Shown here: in pieces, positions 17,840 through 24,552 of the stretch | Position numbering within the stretch: position 1 is the first letter of the stretch | Layout: each line of letters starts with the position of its first letter | NCBI RefSeq assembly: GCF_900184945.1 | Contig: NZ_FXYF01000014.1 | Location: 1 to 64,000, forward strand | Length of the DNA stretch: 64,000 bases | Origin: Antarctobacter aquimaris | GTDB taxonomy: Bacteria; Pseudomonadota; Alphaproteobacteria; Rhodobacterales; Rhodobacteraceae | Reading direction: 5' to 3' | Made by a program: the position numbers and the translations under genes | Notes under the pieces: model-generated | Told to the model about the DNA's origin: nothing | Database searches by the model: none | Seen by the model: only the letters and a program-made list of their open reading frames with translations

Positions 17840-17865
17840 AACGTCGCCCCGACCGCCGGAGTTCC
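17840..17865 (-). promoter_or_regulatory. EcfG-type promoter for the amidoligase-peptidase operon
   Basis: Minus strand: GGAAC at 17865-17861, 18 bases, then GTT at 17842-17840 (17 bases plus CGTT). It lies directly against the proposed start codon, which implies a leaderless message. Confidence 0.55.
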
Positions 17866-17905
17866 GTCGAAATGGCAGAAACCCGCCGCCGTCCGCCGAA
17901 CGGAG

Positions 17906-17933
17906 GGAACCGAATGGCGCGGCGCACGTTGAC
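17906..17933 (+). promoter_or_regulatory. EcfG-type promoter for the PLDc_N gene
   Basis: GGAAC at 17906-17910, 17 bases, then GTTGAC at 17928-17933. The next start codon on this strand is at 17972. It is back to back with the minus-strand site at 17840-17865. Confidence 0.65.
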
Positions 17934-17971
17934 TGGACACATGAACCAGCACACGGAAAAGGAGATTCTCC

Positions 17972-18166
17972 ATGGGTATCGAAGTTGCCGGCCTTGGCGG
18001 CCTGATCGTCCTCGCCCTGTCGATCTGGGCCATCGTGAACATCATCGGATCGGGAGCCAGCACCGGGGCCAAGGTGCTCTGGACGCTCTTCGTGCTGTTC
18101 CTGCCGATCATCGGTTTCATCGTCTGGCTGATCGCCGGACCGCGGTCGCGTAGTGGCTACGCCTGA
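17972..18166 (+). CDS. small PLDc_N-domain membrane protein
   Basis: A 64-residue protein with two hydrophobic helices (about 5-27 and 36-56: GLIVLALSIWAIVNIIG, and VLWTLFVLFLPIIGFIVWLI) and a basic tail. The pattern VLWTLFVLFLPIIGFIVWL is that of the phospholipase D nuclease N-terminal (PLDc_N) domain, here standing alone. AAAAGGAG lies upstream of the ATG. An EcfG-type promoter is 40 bases away. Proteins of this type are membrane-inserted and of unknown function. A strong terminator follows. Confidence 0.85.
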   Translation: MGIEVAGLGGLIVLALSIWAIVNIIGSGASTGAKVLWTLFVLFLPIIGFIVWLIAGPRSRSGYA

Positions 18167-18185
18167 GCCGACCTGCCGCGAAACG

Positions 18186-18221
18186 AAAAGCCCGCCAGTG
18201 CGTGACACTGGCGGGCTTTTT
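18186..18221. terminator. bidirectional-looking rho-independent terminator
   Basis: AAAAGCCCGCCAGTG-CGTGA-CACTGGCGGGCTTTT: a stem with a 5-base loop, T-run on the plus strand and A-run upstream (T-run on the minus strand). It separates the PLDc_N gene from the convergent small protein gene at 18258-18455. Confidence 0.88.
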
Positions 18222-18257
18222 GCTGTGAGGACCTGTTTGGCGCGGCCAGGACCGCGG

Positions 18258-18455
18258 TCAATCGCCGGAGGCGGGCAGGCCGGTGCGGCCGTCGATCTGG
18301 ACCTCGGCGCCCTCGGGCGCGCTGCCTTCGTCCATGACGTGGCCGACGAGCCCCGTCAACAGCGCCCCGGCAACAAAGCTGACCGCCGCGATGGCAAACA
18401 GGGCGGGCCGGTGGCGGCGGGTCTGGGTGGTCAGGTTGGTGCTTGGTGCGGACAT
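18258..18455 (-). CDS. small single-pass membrane protein, EcfG-type promoter
   Basis: A 65-residue protein: a short basic N-terminus (TRRHRP), one membrane helix (ALFAIAAVSFVAGALLTGLVG, about 18-38) and an acidic tail. I do not recognise a family. The ATG at 18455 has AAAAGGAG about 8 bases upstream. It is driven from the minus-strand EcfG-type promoter at 18479-18506, which is back to back with the dps promoter. The topology suggests an inner-membrane protein with its C-terminus in the periplasm. Confidence 0.7.
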   Translation of the reverse strand: MSAPSTNLTTQTRRHRPALFAIAAVSFVAGALLTGLVGHVMDEGSAPEGAEVQIDGRTGLPASGD

Positions 18456-18478
18456 GATATCTCCTTTTGTCTCATGAG

Positions 18479-18506
18479 GTTAACGCGCCGCGCCACCGAT
18501 CGTTCC
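18479..18506 (-). promoter_or_regulatory. EcfG-type promoter for the small membrane protein
   Basis: Minus strand: GGAAC at 18506-18502, 17 bases, then GTTAAC at 18484-18479. Confidence 0.65.
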
Positions 18507-18518
18507 GGGCCGTTTTCC

Positions 18519-18546
18519 GGAACGATCCGGCGGCTGATGTGTTGGT
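18519..18546 (+). promoter_or_regulatory. EcfG-type promoter for dps
   Basis: GGAAC at 18519-18523, 17 bases, then GTTGGT at 18541-18546. The dps start is at 18576. This forms a divergent pair with the site at 18479-18506. Confidence 0.65.
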
Positions 18547-18575
18547 CCCGGGAACGAACGAAAATGGAGAAACAC

Positions 18576-19073
18576 ATGACCGAAGCCCTGCACGTGATCC
18601 CGTCCAATGCCCCCGTTTCCACCGGGGTGCGCGACACCGAAACCCTGGCCAAGGCGCTGGGCGATGTCCTGGCGGACACCCTGCGGCTGACCTTCAAGAC
18701 GCAGGTCTGCCACTGGAACATCGAGGGCCCGCTGTTCCACGCCACCCATGTCCTGACCGAAGAGCAATACGGCGCCATGTTCGCCGCCGCCGACGCGCTG
18801 GCCGAGCGGATTCGCGCGCTGGGGCACCTGGCCCCGCAGCGGCTGGATGACATCGTCAAGCGTGCCCGGATCGACGACGCCGAGGGCGGGCAATCGGCCG
18901 AGGCGATGATCGCGGCGCTGGCCGAGGATCATGAAAGGCTGGCGCATCGCCTGCACGCCATGGTTGATCTGTCGGAGGGCCGCAAGGACCCGGTGACAGC
19001 CGACCTGGCGACCCAGCGCAGCGCCTTTCACGAACAGGCCGCCTGGATGCTGCGGGCGCTGGTGCGCAGCTGA
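18576..19073 (+). CDS. dps: Dps family DNA-binding ferritin-like protein
   Basis: A 165-residue four-helix-bundle protein. The ferroxidase signature is QVCHWNIEGPLFHATHVLTE (about 44-63), then MFAAADALAERIRALG. The HW-N-G-FH spacing and the later E/D helix residues are typical of Dps, which stores iron using H2O2 and protects DNA. The ATG at 18576 follows ATGGAGAAACAC, where GGAG acts as the ribosome-binding site. An EcfG-type promoter lies just upstream and a terminator follows. A second Dps gene (57941) differs in the N-terminus and the middle helices. Confidence 0.92.
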   Translation: MTEALHVIPSNAPVSTGVRDTETLAKALGDVLADTLRLTFKTQVCHWNIEGPLFHATHVLTEEQYGAMFAAADALAERIRALGHLAPQRLDDIVKRARIDDAEGGQSAEAMIAALAEDHERLAHRLHAMVDLSEGRKDPVTADLATQRSAFHEQAAWMLRALVRS

Positions 19074-19095
19074 CATCACGCAGACTGACGCAAAG

Positions 19096-19130
19096 AAGGC
19101 CCGCCGGAGCGATCCGGCGGGCCTTTCATT
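19096..19130 (+). terminator. rho-independent terminator after dps
   Basis: AAGGCCCGCCGG-AGCGAT-CCGGCGGGCCTT then TCATTT: a 12-bp stem with a 6-base loop and a short T-rich end. It also lies between the convergent dps and phyR genes. Confidence 0.8.
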
Positions 19131-19146
19131 TGCGCGGATCACAGGC

Positions 19147-19959
19147 TCAGCGGATCAGCGTTTCGGTCGAGGCGAAGAACAGCGCCTGGCTGACGGCCGA
19201 GCGCACCTGGTCCTCGGTGTAGGGCTTGGAGATCAGGAAGGCCGGTTCCGGCCCCTCGCCGGTCAGCAGGCGCTCCGGGAAGGCGGTGATGAAGATCACC
19301 GGCCGGTCACCATCGCGTTCGAGGATGCGGTTCACCGCGTCGATGCCGCTGGAATTGTCGGCCAGCTGGATGTCCGACAGGATCAGGTCGGCGGGTTCCT
19401 TTGCCGCGAGGTCCAGCGCGCCCTGTTCGGTGCGCGCGACACCGGTGACGCGGTGCCCCATGTCCATCACGATGCCTTCGAGATCCATGGCGATGACGGC
19501 CTCATCCTCGATGATCAGGATGCGGCCTGCGACCGCGTCGCGCATCTCGAGGAAGGCCGTTTCGATGTAGGTCGCGGCCTCGTCCTGCGGCACCTGCATG
19601 ATCTGCGCCACCTCGTCGATCTGGAATTCCTCGATCGTGTGCAGCAGCAGCGCCTCGCGGGTGTTCTCGGTCAGCTGTTCGAGGTGCTTTTGCGCCCGCG
19701 CGGCAAGCCCGGTCTCACCGCCGGTGGCGACCGGCATACCCGACGAGCTCCAGATCGCGTGGAACACCCGGAACAGCGCCACCTTGGGCGGAAGGCTGGT
19801 GACATACTGGTCGGGATCGTTCAGGATCGCTTCCAGCGTGGCGGCGGCGTAGCGGTCGCCGCTGTCCTGGTGGCCGGTCAGCGCGCGCGCGTAGCGCCGC
19901 AGGAAGGGGAGGTTGACGCCGATGGCTGTCGTCATGTCCTGTTGGGAGTGTCCCGTCAT
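19147..19959 (-). CDS. phyR: general stress response regulator PhyR (anti-anti-sigma factor)
   Basis: A 270-residue protein. The N-terminal half is sigma-like (LPFLRRYARALTGHQDSGDRYA and TREALLLHTIEEFQIDEVAQIM). The C-terminal half is a receiver domain (ILIIEDEAVIAMDLEGIV, phospho-acceptor Asp in ADLILSDIQLAD, and the switch residues VIFITAFPERL and FLISKPY). Phosphorylated PhyR binds NepR and frees EcfG. It is divergent from nepR-ecfG across a shared promoter region. The ATG at 19959 is chosen because GGAG lies 8 bases upstream; ATG 19935 is an alternative. Both kinases at 11249 and 12637 are candidate upstream partners. Confidence 0.93.
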   Translation of the reverse strand: MTGHSQQDMTTAIGVNLPFLRRYARALTGHQDSGDRYAAATLEAILNDPDQYVTSLPPKVALFRVFHAIWSSSGMPVATGGETGLAARAQKHLEQLTENTREALLLHTIEEFQIDEVAQIMQVPQDEAATYIETAFLEMRDAVAGRILIIEDEAVIAMDLEGIVMDMGHRVTGVARTEQGALDLAAKEPADLILSDIQLADNSSGIDAVNRILERDGDRPVIFITAFPERLLTGEGPEPAFLISKPYTEDQVRSAVSQALFFASTETLIR

Positions 19960-19990
19960 TCTTGTTGCTCCGGTTTTCTGCACTAGGTTC

Positions 19991-20018
19991 GGAACCAAAC
20001 GCCGCTCACCGCGTTTTG
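19991..20018 (+). promoter_or_regulatory. EcfG-type promoter for nepR-ecfG
   Basis: GGAAC at 19991-19995, 17 bases, then GTTTTG at 20013-20018. It overlaps the minus-strand site for phyR almost completely. Confidence 0.65.
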
Positions 20019-20023
20019 GTTCC
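19995..20023 (-). promoter_or_regulatory. EcfG-type promoter for phyR
   Basis: Minus strand: GGAAC at 20023-20019, 18 bases, then GTTTGG at 20000-19995. The -10 of each direction abuts the -35 of the other. Confidence 0.6.
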
Positions 20024-20046
20024 GACCCAGCGGTGCGAGACAGAAG

Positions 20047-20226
20047 ATGACGGAACAGATGACGCGAAAACAGCTCAATGCAAGGATTGTCGACGAAATC
20101 GACCGCAACTTGAAACAGGCGTTCGATGACATGGCCACCGCGCCGGTCCCCGACCGCTTTGCCGAGTTGCTGGAGCAGTTGAAACAGGCAGAGGCGCGCA
20201 AACGGGAGATCGGCGATGACGCGTGA
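20047..20226 (+). CDS. nepR: anti-sigma factor NepR
   Basis: A 59-residue protein with IVDEIDRNLKQAFDDM and VPDRFAELLEQLKQAE, the two helices of NepR that clamp EcfG or PhyR. The length and the gene order phyR / nepR-ecfG match the general stress locus of alphaproteobacteria. The ATG at 20047 is preceded by ACAGAAG, a weak ribosome-binding site. The gene overlaps the ecfG start by 11 bases, so sigma factor synthesis is coupled to that of its inhibitor. Confidence 0.9.
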   Translation: MTEQMTRKQLNARIVDEIDRNLKQAFDDMATAPVPDRFAELLEQLKQAEARKREIGDDA

Positions 20227-20764
20227 CCCCCGCGACCAGCTGGTGGAACACCTCGGCTCGCTGCGCGCCTTCGCGCTGAGCCTGACGCGCAACTCGGCCA
20301 CCGCCGACGACCTGGTGCAGGACACGCTGGTCAAGGCCTGGACCAACATCGACAAGTTCGAGCCGGACACCAACATGCGCGCCTGGCTGTTCACCATCCT
20401 TCGCAACACGTTCTATTCGCTGCGCCGCAAGCGCAAGCGCGAGGTCGAGGACGTCGATGGCAGCATGGGCGAGCGGCTGGCCACCAAGCCCGACCATGAC
20501 GGCCGGCTGGCGATGCGCGATTTCCACACCGCCTTTGCCCAGTTGCCCGACACACAGCGCGAGGCGCTGGTGCTGATCGGCGCGCAGGGCATGGCCTACG
20601 AGGAGGCGGCCGAGGTCTGCGGCGTGGCCGTGGGCACGATGAAAAGCCGCGTCGGACGGGGCCGCGCCAAGCTGGCGGAACTGATGATGCTGTCCGAGGA
20701 CGACGCGCTGGAACTGACCGACGCGGTGACTGCGGGCGTGATGTCGTCGCGGCCTGCCGCCTGA
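20216..20764 (+). CDS. ecfG: general stress ECF sigma factor EcfG
   Basis: A 182-residue ECF sigma factor. Region 2 reads RAFALSLTRNSATADDLVQDTLVKAW and NMRAWLFTILRNTFYSLRRK. Region 4 reads LPDTQREALVLIGAQGMAYEEAAEV with the recognition helix GVAVGTMKSRVGRGRAKL. The ATADDLVQDT and FYSLRRKRKRE segments are typical of the EcfG/SigT group (ECF15). It is held by NepR until PhyR is phosphorylated. It is expected to read the GGAAC-N17-GTT sites that stand before at least nine nearby genes, including its own operon. Confidence 0.93.
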   Translation: MTRDPRDQLVEHLGSLRAFALSLTRNSATADDLVQDTLVKAWTNIDKFEPDTNMRAWLFTILRNTFYSLRRKRKREVEDVDGSMGERLATKPDHDGRLAMRDFHTAFAQLPDTQREALVLIGAQGMAYEEAAEVCGVAVGTMKSRVGRGRAKLAELMMLSEDDALELTDAVTAGVMSSRPAA

Positions 20765-20767
20765 GGG

Positions 20768-21508
20768 TCAGCGCCTTTCCCAGACCATCAGGTTGAACCA
20801 GGGCGCGCGGGCGAATTTGTCCGCGTCGCCGGGATCGGGGCCAGTGTAGGGCGGTTCATCGTAGGCGCGCAGGCGCAGCCCGGCGCCCAGGAAGGCGGCC
20901 ATGTAGGCCGACAGCGGGCGGTGGTAATTGGTGATGCGGATGCCGGCCCAGGCGGTCTTGTACCCGCGTTCGGTCATGTAGTCGTCAAAGGCGTAGTAGC
21001 GCCGCCTGCCCTCTTGCCAGACCCAGCCGCCCTTGCCCTCGGGCCAGTCGCGCGGGACGGCGGTGGCGAAGGGGTTGAGGTTGCCCACCAGCAGCGTGCC
21101 GCCGGGGGTCAGCACGCGCGCCATTTGGGCAATTGCCGTGCGATAGTCGGCGATATCGATCAGCGAGAGATAGGCGACCACGAGGTCGAACTGTGCGTCG
21201 GCAAAGGGCAGCGCTTCGGCAATGCCTTGCAGGTAGGCGCCCTGCGGATCGCGGGCGCGGGCGATGTCCAGCAGCGCGGCGGTGGGGTCGAGGCCGGTGG
21301 CCTCGATGCCCTCGGCGCGCAGCATCCGGCAGAACCGCCCCTCGCCACAGCCGACGTCCAGCGCGATGCGCGCGCCGCTGGCCCGTGCGGCGGCCAGCAT
21401 CGGTGCGTCCAGCACATGCTCGCGGCCACGGTCGCCCGTGTCGCCCAGGTGCGCGACCCAAGCGGCCGCCGAAGCGTCCCAGCCGTTGTCCGTGTCATCC
21501 GCTGTCAT
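20768..21508 (-). CDS. class I SAM-dependent methyltransferase
   Basis: A 246-residue protein with motif I ALDVGCGEGRFCRML (about 49-63), LDPTAALLDIARARD, FDLVVAYLSLIDIADY, and VLTPGGTLLVGNLNPF. This is a Rossmann-fold methyltransferase of the Methyltransf_11 type, cytoplasmic. Substrate-side features (YYAFDDYM, YHRPLSAYMAAFL) resemble small-molecule O/C-methyltransferases, but no substrate can be named. It is convergent with ecfG, with 3 bases between stops, so it has its own promoter to the right. Confidence 0.8.
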   Translation of the reverse strand: MTADDTDNGWDASAAAWVAHLGDTGDRGREHVLDAPMLAAARASGARIALDVGCGEGRFCRMLRAEGIEATGLDPTAALLDIARARDPQGAYLQGIAEALPFADAQFDLVVAYLSLIDIADYRTAIAQMARVLTPGGTLLVGNLNPFATAVPRDWPEGKGGWVWQEGRRRYYAFDDYMTERGYKTAWAGIRITNYHRPLSAYMAAFLGAGLRLRAYDEPPYTGPDPGDADKFARAPWFNLMVWERR

Positions 21509-21596
21509 CCGGACAGGCTACCCGCCGCCTGTGCGGGGGTCAAAGGGACGGTGGGCGGGGCGATGTTGCCGCAGGCGACGAGCGTCCGTCCCGCCG

Positions 21597-22526
21597 TCAC
21601 GCTTCGGCCCTGGCACCGACGCGGGACCGGTGCGGGCCGAACACGCAGGCCAGCGCCAGGATCAGCCCGGACACCGTGGCGATCATCCCCGCCGCGCTGA
21701 CCGCGTTGGACGCGCCCAGCCAGAGCGGGCCGTAGCCCGCCAGCACGTAGCCCAGCACCGCCGAGAGCACGGCAAACAGCACCGACCACCAGACCTGCGG
21801 ACCGAGGCGGTTCGTCATCAGCCGCGCGGCGGCGGGCGGGCAGATGAACATGGCGATGACGATGATCGAGCCCACCGCGTCAAAGGCGGCGACAGCAGCC
21901 ACCGCCGCGACGATCACCAGCCCCATGCCGATGGCGGTCACCGGCAGGCCCAGCGCCTGGGCAAAGCCTTCGTCGAAGGTGGAGATCTTCAGCCAGCGCC
22001 AGAACACCAGCGTCAGCAGGACGACGGCCAGGCAGACCACCGCGATGCGCGGCAGCTCTTCCGGCAGACCGGCCAGCGCGTGCGGGTCCAGCAGCGACTC
22101 CCAGCCCGTCGCCCGCAGCCAGACCAGCGATTCGAGGTTGCCCATCAGCGCGTGTTCCACGTCGAGGTGCACGCTGGAGGTGTCGCTCTGCTCCAGGAGC
22201 AGCACGCCCCCGGCGAACAACGTGGTGAAGGTCACACCCATGGCGGCGCCCGGCTCGATCTTGCCCAGCCGCTTGATCGCCTCGATCAGCACCACCGCCA
22301 CCACGGCGGCCCCCGCCGCGCCCAAGAGCATCGGCAGCGCGGCGACCACCCCGGTCAGCAGGAAGGCGACGACGATGCCCGGCAGGACGACATGGCTGAT
22401 GGCATCGCCGATCAGCGCCTGGCGCCGCAGGATCAGGAAATTGCCCGGCAGCGCGCAGGCCACCGAGGCAAGGATGCCGATCAGCATCGGCGTGAGCGAA
22501 AACATGACGAATTCGGCGCCCATCAC
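21597..22526 (-). CDS. metal ABC transporter permease (second permease)
   Basis: A 309-residue integral membrane protein of the ABC-3 (ZnuB/TroD/SitD) family. It has FLILRRQALIGDAISHVVLPGI near the N-terminus, the coupling segment that touches the ATPase, and then about eight hydrophobic helices. It imports Mn, Zn or Fe together with the genes upstream. Its start overlaps the end of the other permease by 4 bases (22523-22526). It is last in a four-gene operon. Confidence 0.88.
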   Translation of the reverse strand: MMGAEFVMFSLTPMLIGILASVACALPGNFLILRRQALIGDAISHVVLPGIVVAFLLTGVVAALPMLLGAAGAAVVAVVLIEAIKRLGKIEPGAAMGVTFTTLFAGGVLLLEQSDTSSVHLDVEHALMGNLESLVWLRATGWESLLDPHALAGLPEELPRIAVVCLAVVLLTLVFWRWLKISTFDEGFAQALGLPVTAIGMGLVIVAAVAAVAAFDAVGSIIVIAMFICPPAAARLMTNRLGPQVWWSVLFAVLSAVLGYVLAGYGPLWLGASNAVSAAGMIATVSGLILALACVFGPHRSRVGARAEA

Positions 22527-23737
22527 GTGCCCTCCACCCTGCGCGGACCGCCGATGCGGCGGTCGAACTCGGCGATCTCGTCGGGGGCAAAGACCGTCTC
22601 GATGGGGGTCAGCCCGTCGTAGCGCCCGGTCAGCCCGGTGTCCTGGTGGATCTCGCGCGCCACGTCCCAGCGCCGTTCGTCGCGGGCGATGCGGGCGGCC
22701 TGGGCGCGTCCGGTCTCGGTCGCGACACCATCGGCGCGGATCAGCCCTTCGCCGCGCAGCACCTGGAGGGTAAAGGCATCGTGGATCGGCTCGGACCGGG
22801 CCAGCGCCAGCAGGCCCTGCCGGCGGTGCACTCGGCGCTGGAACCGCCGGTGCCGCAGCAAGGCCGAGGCGACGCCGCGCGCGGGTGCCAGGAAGAGTGA
22901 CAACAGGAACAGCGCCGCCGCCACCAGCACGATGATCGGCCCGGTCGGCAGGTCCGGCGCCGAGGCCGAGAGCGCCGCGCCCAGGTAGCCCGACAGCCCG
23001 CCCAGCGCGCCCGCGGTCCAGATCACGGTGCCGCTGCGTTCGGTCCAGAAGCGGGCGGTGACCGGCGGGATGATCAGCATGGCGACGATCAGGATCAGCC
23101 CGACCACCTTGAGCCCGATCACGGTGACCCCCATGACCAGCCCCATCATGGCCAGGTCGATCCGCGCGACGTTCACGCCCGTCGCCGCCGCGTATTCGGC
23201 GTCAAAGGCGACCAGCGTCATCGGCCGCCGCAACAGCCAGGTCGCCAGCACCGCGACCGCGCCGCCGACGGCGATGATCACCGCGTCCTGGAACAGCATG
23301 CCGGCGGTCGAGCCCAGCAGGAAGGATTCCAGCCCGGCCTGGCGCCCGGAACTCATGCTCTGGATCACCGTCAGCAGCACCACCCCCAGCCCGAAAAAGG
23401 CCGAGAGCACCGCGCCGATGGCGGCATCCTCGCTGAGCCGGGTGCGCCGCGCGATCCATTCGACCGCCAGCAGGCCCAGCCCCGCCGTCACCGCCGATCC
23501 GGCCAGCAGCCCGGCCAGGTTGCGCCCGTCGCCGCCCAGAGACACCATCACGATAAAGGCCAGGCCAACCCCCGGCAGGGTGGCGTGGGACACCGCGTCC
23601 GACACCAGCGCGCGCTTGCGCAGGAACAGGAAGGTGCCCGCCGCACCGGCGGCAAAACCCAGGAGCGCCGCGCCCACCGTCACCAGCGCCGCATTGTAGC
23701 CCGCCTGAAGCAGCAACGCGTCGAACAGGGGTGTCAC
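22523..23737 (-). CDS. metal ABC permease fused to a DtxR-like C-terminal domain
   Basis: A 404-residue protein. The first 285 residues or so are an ABC-3 permease (FLFLRKRALVSDAVSHATLPGV near 35-56, then several helices). After the last helix comes a soluble part of about 110 residues: HRRQGLLALARSEPI, TLQVLRGEGLIRADG, and AREIHQDTGLTGRYDGLTPIE. This winged-helix plus dimer-helix pattern resembles the DtxR/MntR repressor family without a clear DNA-recognition role. TroC/MntC-type permeases with this tail are known; the tail may sense metal in the cytoplasm. Four-base overlaps tie it to both neighbours. Confidence 0.85.
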   Translation of the reverse strand: MTPLFDALLLQAGYNAALVTVGAALLGFAAGAAGTFLFLRKRALVSDAVSHATLPGVGLAFIVMVSLGGDGRNLAGLLAGSAVTAGLGLLAVEWIARRTRLSEDAAIGAVLSAFFGLGVVLLTVIQSMSSGRQAGLESFLLGSTAGMLFQDAVIIAVGGAVAVLATWLLRRPMTLVAFDAEYAAATGVNVARIDLAMMGLVMGVTVIGLKVVGLILIVAMLIIPPVTARFWTERSGTVIWTAGALGGLSGYLGAALSASAPDLPTGPIIVLVAAALFLLSLFLAPARGVASALLRHRRFQRRVHRRQGLLALARSEPIHDAFTLQVLRGEGLIRADGVATETGRAQAARIARDERRWDVAREIHQDTGLTGRYDGLTPIETVFAPDEIAEFDRRIGGPRRVEGT

Positions 23738-24552
23738 GCGCCCTCCGCGAGGTTCAGCCGGTCGATGTGCGTCGCCGCCAGCCGCCCGCCGTAGGTGGCG
23801 TTCAGCGCCTCGGAGGTAAAGGTGGTGTCCACCGGGCCTTCGGCGATCTTGCGCACGTTGATCAGGAAGACATGGTCGAAGTAGTCGCGCACGGTGGCCA
23901 GATCATGGTGGACGCAGATCACCGTCTTGCCTTCGGCGCGCAGATCCTTGAGCACGGCGATGATCGCCTTTTCGGTGGCGGCATCGACCCCGGCAAAGGG
24001 TTCGTCCAGCAGGTAGAGGTCGGCGTCCTGCGCCAGCGCGCGGGCGAGAAAGACGCGCTGCTGCTGGCCGCCGGACAACTGGCCGATCTGGCGGGCGGCA
24101 AAGCCCGCCATGCCGACCCGGTCCAGGCAGGCGGTGGCGCGCGCCTTCATCTCGCCGGTGAAGCGGCCCAGCAGGCCGACGCGGCGGTAGAGCCCCATCA
24201 TCACCACGTCGATCACCGTGGTGGGAAAGTCCCAGTCCACGCTGGCGCGCTGCGGCACGTAGGCGATGCGGGCGCGCGCGGCCTCGAGCGGCGCGCCGAA
24301 CACCGTCACCTCGCCCGACAGGCGCGGGATCACGCCCAGCGCCGCCTTGAGCAGGGTGGATTTGCCCGCGCCGTTCGGGCCGATGATCGCCGTCATCGAG
24401 GCGGCGGGAAAGGTGGCGTCGACGGAAAACACCGCAGGTTTCTCACCGTAGGAGACGGTCAGACCGCGCAGGGCGAGCGCCGCCTCCGGGGCGATGGGTG
24501 CGGGCGTCACGCGCCCGTCGGCCGCGGCGATCTTCAGTTGCGTGTCGGTCAT
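23734..24552 (-). CDS. metal ABC transporter ATP-binding protein
   Basis: A 272-residue ABC ATPase: Walker A IGPNGAGKSTLLKAAL (about 57-72), Q-loop YVPQRASVDWDFP, signature LSGGQQQRVFLARAL, Walker B DLYLLDEPFAGVD, and H-loop VICVHHDL. QRASVDWDFP-TTVIDVVMMG is typical of the Mn/Zn/Fe importer branch (ZnuC/SitB/TroB). The gene sits between the binding protein and the permease, with 4-base overlaps on both sides. Confidence 0.92.
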   Translation of the reverse strand: MTDTQLKIAAADGRVTPAPIAPEAALALRGLTVSYGEKPAVFSVDATFPAASMTAIIGPNGAGKSTLLKAALGVIPRLSGEVTVFGAPLEAARARIAYVPQRASVDWDFPTTVIDVVMMGLYRRVGLLGRFTGEMKARATACLDRVGMAGFAARQIGQLSGGQQQRVFLARALAQDADLYLLDEPFAGVDAATEKAIIAVLKDLRAEGKTVICVHHDLATVRDYFDHVFLINVRKIAEGPVDTTFTSEALNATYGGRLAATHIDRLNLAEGA

